Positions 58,904-64,000 of a stretch of DNA of 64,000 nt are shown in pieces. This DNA comes from Zanthoxylum bungeanum (lineage: Eukaryota > Streptophyta > Magnoliopsida > Sapindales > Rutaceae): the NCBI GenBank assembly GCA_019454045.1, contig SKCR01034800.1, forward strand, positions 1-64,000, written 5' to 3'. The position numbers and the translations under genes are program-made. Every line of letters starts with the position of its first letter. Positions within the stretch are counted from its first letter, which is position 1. The notes beneath the pieces are model-generated. The model saw only the letters and a program-made list of their open reading frames with translations. It made no database searches and had not been told where the DNA came from.

Positions 58904-59868
58904 ATCTCCCACTTTCACTATAGCCAACTAGTATGAATCTGGACACCATACTCTCGGGTGTGACTATCATGCTTTTATTGAGTCAGCCCTTTAGTCAGAG
59001 AATCTACAAGATTATCTTATGTGGGTATTGTCTCTATAATAACTTCTTTTCTCTCAACAATCTCCCTGATGAGATGAAATCGCCTCAGTACATTCTTGGA
59101 TTTCTGGTGGGACCTTGGTTCCTTTGATTGAGCAATGGCGCCCGTGTTGTCACAGTATATTGTGACGCCATTCTTTATGGCGGGAAGCACTTCCAGCTCC
59201 GTGATGAACTTCTTTATCCAGAGTACTTCTTTAGCTGCCTCAGATGCTGCAATGTACTCGGCTTCAGTGGTGGAGTCCGATGTAGTTGACTGTTTTGAGC
59301 TTTTCCAACTGACAGCTCTGCCATTCAAAGTAAACAGATATCATATTTGCGATCTGCTGTCATCCCTATCGGTCTGAAAGCTCGCGTCACAGTAACCAAT
59401 GACTTTCATCTCAGAACAATCTCCGTATGTCAAAAACACATCCTTAGTTCTTCTCAGATACTTGAGGATTGTTTTGAAAGCTTCCCAGTGTTGCTCACCA
59501 GGATTTACCTAATACCTGCTCGTTATGCTAAGAGCATAAGAGATATCAGGTCTTGTATATAGCATGGCATACATGATCGATCCTATTACTGAAGCATAAG
59601 GGATCATACTCATGCGTTCTCTATCTGAAAGAGTATATGGACATTGCTCTATAGATAATTTGATTCCATGAAAAGTAGGTAAATTACCTCTTTTGGAATC
59701 TTCCATTTTGAATCTTTTCAAAACTTTATCTATGTACGTAGATTGAGAAAGTCCTAACAACCTCTTAGATCTATTACGATACATCTTAATGCCGAGGATG
59801 TAGAATGCTTCTCCCAAATCTTTCATGGAGAAATTCTGAGATAACCATTGTTTGGTGGCTTGCATCAT
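58904..59868 (-). pseudogene. Element E: end of RT and RNase H
   Basis: 59868-59509: 'QWLSQNFSMKDLGEAFYILGIKMYRNRSKRLLGLSQSTYIDKVLKRFKMEDSKRGNLPTFHG' and 'YASVIGSIMYAMLYTRPDISYALSITSRY'. 59328-59017: RNase H 'GRAVSWKSSKQSTTSDSTTEAEYIAASEAAKEVLWIKKFI' and 'IYCDNTGAIAQSKEPRSHQKSKNVLRRFHLIREI'. A frameshift and a stop lie between the two. The end beyond 'IETIPT' is decayed, running to the purine tract at about 58904-58914. Non-functional. Confidence 0.85.
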
Positions 59869-61255
59869 GGGAATATCATTCCCGATGATTAATATGTCAT
59901 CGACATATAATACAAGAAATACAACAGCACTCCCACTACTTTTCCTGTAAACACAAGGCTCGTCAACATTTTTGATGAAGTCAAATTCTTTGATTGTCTC
60001 ATCAAATCGTATATTCCAACATCTGGAGGCTTGCTTGAGTCCATAAATGGATTGCTTAAGCTTGCATACTTAATATGATCATCCTTAGATGCAAACCCCT
60101 CAGGTTGTTTCATATAGACTTCCTCTACGAGGTTCCGATTAAGGAAATTTGTTTTGACATCCATCTGCCAATTCTCATAATCAAAGTGTGCAGCTAAAGC
60201 CAGTAAAATTTGAATGGACTTTATCATTGCAACAGGCGAGAAGGTTTCGTCATAGTCAATTCCTTGGATTTGTCTATAACCTTTCGCCACCAACCTAGCC
60301 TTATAGGTTTGGATGTTGCCTTCTACATCAGTTTTACACTTGTAAATCCACTTGCAGCCTATGGGTTTTATCCCTTCAGGTGCATCCACTAAGTCCCAGA
60401 CTTGATTCTGATACATAGAGTCTATTTCGGATTTCATGGCCTCAAGCCACTTGACTGAATCAATGTCACGCATTGCTTCGTCATAACTGGTGGGATCGTC
60501 ATTATCAATGACCTGATCATGTTCCTCATCAATATGGAAACCATATCTTTCAAGCTAATATTTTTCCCTACCAGACCTTCTAAATTCAAAACCTTGTGGT
60601 TGTTCCGTCACTGCCCTTTTGAGAGGTCTGAGGCTTAGTTCTATGTTAGTTTGTTCTTCTCGTACCTTATCGAGGTCAAGTCTAATCCCATTATATTTCT
60701 TAAGAAGGAATTCATTCTCTAGAAATTTAGCATTTCATGAGACAAATGTTATTTATTCATTTGGTACATAGAACACGTATGCTCTTGAGTTCAAGGCATA
60801 TCCTACAAACTTACATTTAATTTCCCTATCATCCAATTTTTTAGTTTGTGTGAGCTTAACATATGCGTCACATCCCCAAACTCTTAGATAACTAAGACTA
60901 GGACGTTTCCCAGACCATAACTCATATGGTGCTAGACTAACAGTCTTGGAAGGAACTTGGTTTAGTAGTAGTGTTGCAGTTTCTAAAGCAAGACCCTAAA
61001 ATGAAAAAGGTAGATCATTGTCTTGCATCATTCATCAGACCATATCTAATAATGTCTGATTTCTCCTTTCGGAGACCCCATTATGCCGTGGAGTTCCCGG
61101 AGGAGTCCACTGGGAAACAATGCCATTTTTTCTCAAGTAATCTTGAAATTCATCGCTTAAGTATTCACCACCTCGGTCAGACCTCAGTGACTTAATATTT
61201 TTATTAAGCTAGTTTTCTACTTCAGCTTTGAAGTATTTGAATTTCTCAAAGGCTT
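59869..61255 (-). pseudogene. Element E: integrase remnant and RT
   Basis: Integrase C-terminal half ('SLRSDRGGEYLS' at about 61170, 'QWTPPGTPRHNGVSERR' at about 61080) with stops, then the RT frame 60473-59889 with '[74 protein letters not shown]' and 'MDVKTNFLNRNLVEEVYMKQPEGF'. After 'DDHIKY' the frame slips. The catalytic 'LYVDDILIIGND' is in the adjoining frame (about 59920-59885). The GAG-pre-integrase and first half of integrase are absent: protease sequence runs into the integrase middle at about 61262. Confidence 0.83.
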
Positions 61256-62343
61256 CAGATTTGTACATTACAACTTATTAGGCATGAAAAGACTTTATTA
61301 CATAAAGAAGAAATTGAAATGATGTTCTTTACTATAGAAGATACATAAACACTATCATTTAAGTCTAAAACTAAACCATTCGACAAAACTAATGAATAAG
61401 TCCCCACGCACAATGCAGCCAGTTTGGCTCCATTACCCATGCGTAAGTCAACCTCCCTATGACGGAGTCTCCTACTGTTTCTCAGGCCCTGCACATTGTT
61501 ACACAAGTGAGTCCCATAACCGGTGTCAAGCACCTAAGTAGAAGGTTCAGAGTTTTGAGAATATAGTTCAATCATATACAACATACCTGAAGCATTGGGC
61601 TTCTTGGCCTCTTGGGCTTCCCTAAATTCTTTGGCTTTCAAGAATCTTCAGTCTTTCTTCCAATGACACTTCTTTCCACAAAAGAAACATTTCCCATTTC
61701 CCTTTTTCTTCTCCACCTTACCATTGGGCTTTAGGTGATCTGGAGCCTTAGCCTTGCCCTTATTTTTCTCTGGGCCTCGTGGCTTCAGTTCTGTACCCGT
61801 AAGCATGACATAGGTTTTAAGCTCCGATTTCAAGTCCTTCTCTACTTGCTTTATCAGATTGTGCAATTCTGTTAAAGTAGCTTCTTTATTAGCCATATGA
61901 AACTAGATAATAAAGTTAGAGAAATCTTTTGGTAAGGACTGAAGAATTAGATCGTGACCTATCTCGTGATCCATGATGCACCCGAGGTTGGCCAATTTTT
62001 CAATATGGCCAATCATCTTAAGCACATGTCCAATAACAGATCCTTCCTTATGCAAGTTGAATAAGACACATGACACTTGGAATCCCACGGTATGAACAGA
62101 AGTTGCATACAACTCCTTCAAGTGAAAGTTGCTGGTTTGAGCATCCATATCATCGTGAGCTTTCTGAAGTTCGTCCGACATAGAGCCAAGCATTATGCAA
62201 ACTGCTTGCTCATCATCATCGACATGTTTCTTCCAAGCATCAAATGTATTTTGGTCAGCATCTTCTACGGGTTCAGGGGAAATGGTCTTTCAAGAACATA
62301 GAAAATATTTTCTTGTCGTAAGACAATTTTAAGGTTTCTAAAC
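61255..62343 (-). pseudogene. Element E: gag, zinc knuckle and protease
   Basis: The gag starts mid-domain at 62343 ('RNLKIVLRQENIFYVLERPFPLNP'), continues 62193-61903 ('MLGSMSDELQKAHDDMDA..ELYATSVHTVGFQVSCVLFNLHKEGSVIGHVLKMIGHIEKLANLG') and 61896-61648 (lysine-rich with knuckle 'CFFCGKKCHWKKD'), then protease 61533-61255 ('LDTGYGTHLCNNVQGLRNSRR..EVDLRMGNGAKLAA'). The Gag N-terminus is missing because an LTR of a different family abuts at 62344. A deletion at 61262 joins protease to integrase. Non-functional. Confidence 0.83.
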
Positions 62344-64000
62344 CGTTAGTGTCCTAGACATGCTACATGATCTCTAAGTGTGATTATTATGTGAATTAAT
62401 CAAGAAAGTTGCGGAATACTTACATTGATCGGATTTAGGATTTAAAAAAAATCCATGGATGTTGAAGCTTCCAAGCTCATGGGTGAGTATCCATATCACC
62501 ATCATTTAATTCCCTTATGTGCTAGCAAGATCAAAATGGAACAAATTTTGTCTCCCAATGAGAAAAAATTTTCCCAAGAGAGAGGGAAGCAATCGGCTGA
62601 ATCAAAGAAATAGAGGCCATTCCGCTATCTTCAAAAGAAAAAAGCCAACTTGGCCAACCCAAAGAGCAATTTGCTCTTTTATTATTCGGCCTTTATATGC
62701 GCCAAAAAGAAGCAATTGCTTTTGTTCTTTTTGAAAAACAAAATGAATTACTTTCAGCCATATCAAAGAGAGGTCAGTGAGCAGTGGACACACGACACCA
62801 AAGTGGAAAGAGAGAGTTTTTATGGCCATTCGGCCAAACCTATTTTAAAATCAAAATTGTCCTCTCTTTCGGCCAAAGAGAGAGCAATTAAAGAATTTCA
62901 AAAATTCATTAATTATTATTCTTTTGCTTGTTTGGTGGGATGGGTTAGTAAATCCAATTTAATATCCTAACAACTTCCATCAACAAATACTAGTTGATGT
63001 AAGTGAGTGGGCCCCACAACATTGAATTCAAAATCCAAATTACTTACATAACATACTTTTGGGCTCGTGTTCATTTAATCCGATTAAACGAATTACGCAT
63101 CGGATTAATTTTCTCTCTCTTAATTAATCCCAGATTAATATTCTTCGAGTCAAATATCATCGGTGAATTTTGGGATGCGACCCAAGAGATCCATGGATAT
63201 GTTGGCAATAAATACGGTTATCGGACTATCCGAATACGTGCATACCCGGTACCACGTTCTTACCGATTTACAAGACATGGTTGGCTTCTAGCAAAGTACC
63301 GTGCCTACCCAATTCTCCAGAAATATTCTTCTACGGAATATATGATCTTTTTCAGACGTATTATACATAGTATTGCACATCACGTTCCAGTATCGGATGT
63401 CACATGCTAGGCCTGGGGCTGGAGTTGTGTATGCCCAGTACGAAGTATATATCGGATCACTAGCAACTAGTCTCTTTATGATCGGAAAATCATGACCTAG
63501 TCATACTTCCCCGATGGCTATAGCACTTAGAGTACCAGTTCTGTATCCCTGTGTGATCATCATCTCCATATGACTGAAGTAATACTTCCTTCTTGACATC
63601 ACACCCAATACACTATGATTCTCAGTATACCCAGAAGAGGCGTACACGGAACCTGTTAAAGCCCCGGACGACCAAAACCAAAGTATATTGATTGTCGCAA
63701 GTATTAGCGATGCAATTCTCAGGTTAAGACCAAATACACCTACCCTGATTCGGACTCCCATAGACACATAGTCATACTTCCAATGAGATTCCGAGGGGTC
63801 TATCCAGAGCGAAGCTGTTTCCATACCATCGGTAAACAGAACCTCATATTACAATTGCATAAGTATCCAATACCCAAATATATGAGAACTATATCATTAC
63901 GCTTCCATAACATGCACAAGTGTAATACTAGACTATTCCGTATTATCGATGTCCAGTCTCGATAATACTACGACTAGAGATATTTAATGATTAAAACTTA
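62344..64000 (-). repeat. LTR of the 4584-6465 copia family, running off the window
   Basis: Starts CGTTAGTGTCCTAGACATGC (first base mutated from T) and is colinear with 4584-6465 (GATCTCTAAG, TGCGGAATACT, CATTGATCGG, and later TCTCCATATGACTGAAG). It abuts the interrupted gag of E and has no primer site on its left, so it is either the left (3') LTR of another minus-strand element or a solo LTR. It has a short palindrome array (63075-63139) and the small sense open frame at 63501-63824. Confidence 0.82.
63501..63824 (-). other. Small LTR open frame, longest copy (function unknown)
   Basis: 107 codons in element sense, including the shared core 'MGVRIRVGVFGLNLRIASLILATINILWFWSSGALTGSVYASSGYTEN' and 'KYYFSHMEMMITQ'. 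A hydrophobic run of about 20 residues could be membrane-spanning. I do not recognise it; see the recurrent copies at 2362, 5767 and 47805. Confidence 0.35.

Overview
The window looks like plant nuclear DNA, probably from a eudicot. It is AT-rich and consists almost entirely of LTR retrotransposons nested inside one another. Evidence includes Ty1/copia and Ty3/gypsy polyproteins, primer-binding sites matching plant tRNA-iMet and tRNA-Asp, purine tracts of the AAGTGGGAGAT type beside TG...CA long terminal repeats, and 5-bp target duplications. I found no ordinary host gene, tRNA, rRNA or CRISPR array. Most coding regions carry stops or frameshifts. LTR borders are read by eye from repeated ends and are mostly good to a few bases.

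Layout. 1-6465: tail of a plus-strand copia element (A) with its 3' LTR, next to the leader and LTR of a minus-strand copia element. 6466-7698: an unexplained repeat with strong hairpins. 7699-11265: LTR plus truncated reverse transcriptase/RNase H of a minus-strand copia element (F). 11266-21567: plus-strand copia element Copia1, lacking its 5' LTR and split in its RT by a 4.26-kb insertion (14295-18550) that carries gypsy chromovirus remains. 21568-23099: a second copy of the hairpin repeat type, inverted. 23100-56980: one large plus-strand copia element, Copia2, opened up by two insertions. Element C (24729-31275, gypsy, minus) lies in its 5' LTR. Element B (33075-51419, plus) lies in its leader. 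Element B is itself split by copia element D (38438-48534, minus). From 56981 a minus-strand copia element (E) interrupts the Copia2 3' LTR, and a further LTR begins at 62344 and runs off the window.

The most interesting object is element B. It has 2.2-kb LTRs, a perfect ATAGG target duplication and a tRNA-Asp primer site, but no pol. It carries a gag-like frame with one amber stop and an intact, intronless 217-residue gene of the LONELY GUY (LOG) family of cytokinin-activating phosphoribohydrolases. This LOG copy keeps the YGGG..GLMG and PGGxGTxxE motifs. It has lost the arginine and lysine of the usual MHxRKxxM motif and ends in a basic stretch followed by LDLNL, a typical EAR co-repressor motif. 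The LTR upstream contains a dense array of CACGTG/ACGTGTC (G-box/ABRE) sites before a TATA box. The reading is a non-autonomous retrotransposon that captured a LOG mRNA and may express an altered LOG protein from a stress-type promoter; the functional part is inference.

Two structural signals are also not explained by standard annotation. One is a chain of short palindromes with a three-base TNG spacer in the LTRs of one copia family. The other is a set of hairpins with different stems but a common loop at 7437-7690 and 22507-22675.
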